This document shows, piece by piece, positions 63,337-64,000 of a stretch of DNA of 64,000 bases. The DNA is taken from NCBI RefSeq assembly GCF_003991425.1, contig NZ_CP034346.1:595501-659500 (forward strand). Reading direction: 5' to 3'. A program made the translations under genes and the position numbers. Below the pieces are notes generated by a model that was not told the DNA's origin, made no database searches, and saw nothing but the letters and a program-made list of their open reading frames with translations. How positions within the stretch are numbered: the first letter of the stretch is position 1; each line of letters opens with the position of its first letter. The DNA is from Paenibacillus lutimineralis (GTDB lineage Bacteria > Bacillota > Bacilli > Paenibacillales > Paenibacillaceae).

Positions 63337-63576
63337 AAGGTTCTCCCGTTATTCGAAAGTATATTGTTAAGAAGAAGCTCTTCTCTATCGATTTCCATTT
63401 TAACACAGTATGGTTGTAGTGAAATTTGTGGATGATAAAAAGGAAGAGGACTGTTCCCAAAGTTCCCAAAAATAATCTTAAATTAATCCTACCCATTTAG
63501 TCGAGATTATGATATTATATCGACATTAATAATTCAGTAAGGTCATTATGATATGACAGTTGAGGGGGAGACAGAA

Positions 63577-64000
63577 GTGGAAACCATTCAAGTCATTCTG
63601 AATGTTGTCGTTATGCTTGCATTAATCGGGCTGTTGCTCTGGATGCAGAAGAAGCATATTTCTTTTACAAAGCGAGTATTTACCGGTCTTGGATTGGGGC
63701 TCGTATTTGGGGTTGTATTACAAGCTATCTATACTTCCAGCTCTGATGTGCTGGCCAAATCGTCGGATTGGTTCAATCTTGTCGGACGGGGTTATGTCGG
63801 CTTATTGCAAATGGTCGTTATCCCGCTGATTATGGTATCGATCATCTCTGCGATTATGAAATTGAAGGGCAAACAGAATTTGGGCAAGATGACTGCTCTG
63901 ATTATTGCTACATTGCTGATAACAACAGCAATCGCTGCGACCGTAAGTATCGTTACTAGCCTTAGCTTCGATCTGAAGGCAATTCAAATTGAAGCGGGCC
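63577..64000 (+). CDS. tcyP: TcyP-like cystine/cation symporter, 3' end outside window
   Basis: GTG start with GAGGGGGAG 6 nt ahead; the frame runs off the right edge after 141 codons. The product begins with a hydrophobic segment (VILNVVVMLALIGLLLWM) followed by KKHISFTKRVFTGLGLGL, VGRGYVGLLQMVVIPLIM and LGKMTALIIATLLITTAIAA. This is the N-terminal pattern of dicarboxylate/amino acid:cation symporters and especially of Bacillus TcyP (YhcL) cystine importers. Four membrane segments are visible. Specificity is inferred from that likeness only. Confidence 0.82.
   Translation, partial: METIQVILNVVVMLALIGLLLWMQKKHISFTKRVFTGLGLGLVFGVVLQAIYTSSSDVLAKSSDWFNLVGRGYVGLLQMVVIPLIMVSIISAIMKLKGKQNLGKMTALIIATLLITTAIAATVSIVTSLSFDLKAIQIEAG

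Overview
The window looks like a chromosomal segment of a Paenibacillus-type Firmicute. GC content is near 50% by eye, Shine-Dalgarno sites are strong (AAGGAG/AGGAGG), and GTG and TTG starts are common. The gene families fit as well: Lpl-type sugar ABC transporters with YesM/YesN-type two-component systems, GH65/pgmB maltose phosphorolysis, MoxR/DUF58/DUF4129, and TcyP. No rRNA, tRNA, CRISPR array, prophage or transposase gene was seen. The genus is inferred from content only.

Region 1 (1-14.7 kb) handles mannosides and amino-sugar glycans. An operon-like run encodes a GH3 beta-glycosidase (cut by the left edge), a GH38 alpha-mannosidase and a GH125 exo-alpha-1,6-mannosidase, followed by a GH130 mannoside phosphorylase with its own promoter. 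After a small envelope-related stretch (an exported protein, a 53-aa membrane peptide, an OmpR-type response regulator and its kinase) comes a large secreted GH20 hexosaminidase with two discoidin domains. Together these look like the tail end of N-glycan or mannan breakdown: secreted GH20 outside, exo-mannosidases and the phosphorylase inside.

Region 2 (14.7-19.3 kb) is a leftward run of two xylose-isomerase-like TIM-barrel enzymes and a Gfo/Idh/MocA oxidoreductase, divergent from an AraC regulator. A MITE-like repeat sits between the two isomerase-like genes.

Region 3 (19.3-34.7 kb) is mixed: a tandem P-loop ATPase, MoxR and DUF58, a double GNAT protein, two convergent beta-helix paralogues, a GalE-like epimerase, a DUF4129 membrane protein, an NlpC/P60 hydrolase, and a CNNM/CBS protein. 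It also holds a purine riboswitch of guanine type ahead of an FAD-dependent dehydrogenase, and a frameshifted zinc-ribbon membrane protein.

Region 4 (34.7-44.5 kb) is a cytoplasmic maltodextrin module: type I pullulanase, GH13_20 neopullulanase/cyclomaltodextrinase, GH65 maltose phosphorylase, beta-phosphoglucomutase and two LacI-family regulators. Related operator-like sites (core GCAAACGNTTG, usually preceded by TTGY) lie at most promoters here and recur at 44.6-44.8 kb and 55.5 kb. They suggest that one or both LacI proteins coordinate the module and perhaps part of region 5.

Region 5 (44.9-62.6 kb) holds two carbohydrate uptake systems. The first is SBP-permease-permease followed by a kinase/regulator pair and flanked by two Gfo/Idh/MocA oxidoreductases. 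The second is a kinase/regulator pair followed by permease-permease-SBP. The window closes with an Sfp-type phosphopantetheinyl transferase and the start of a TcyP-like cystine symporter.
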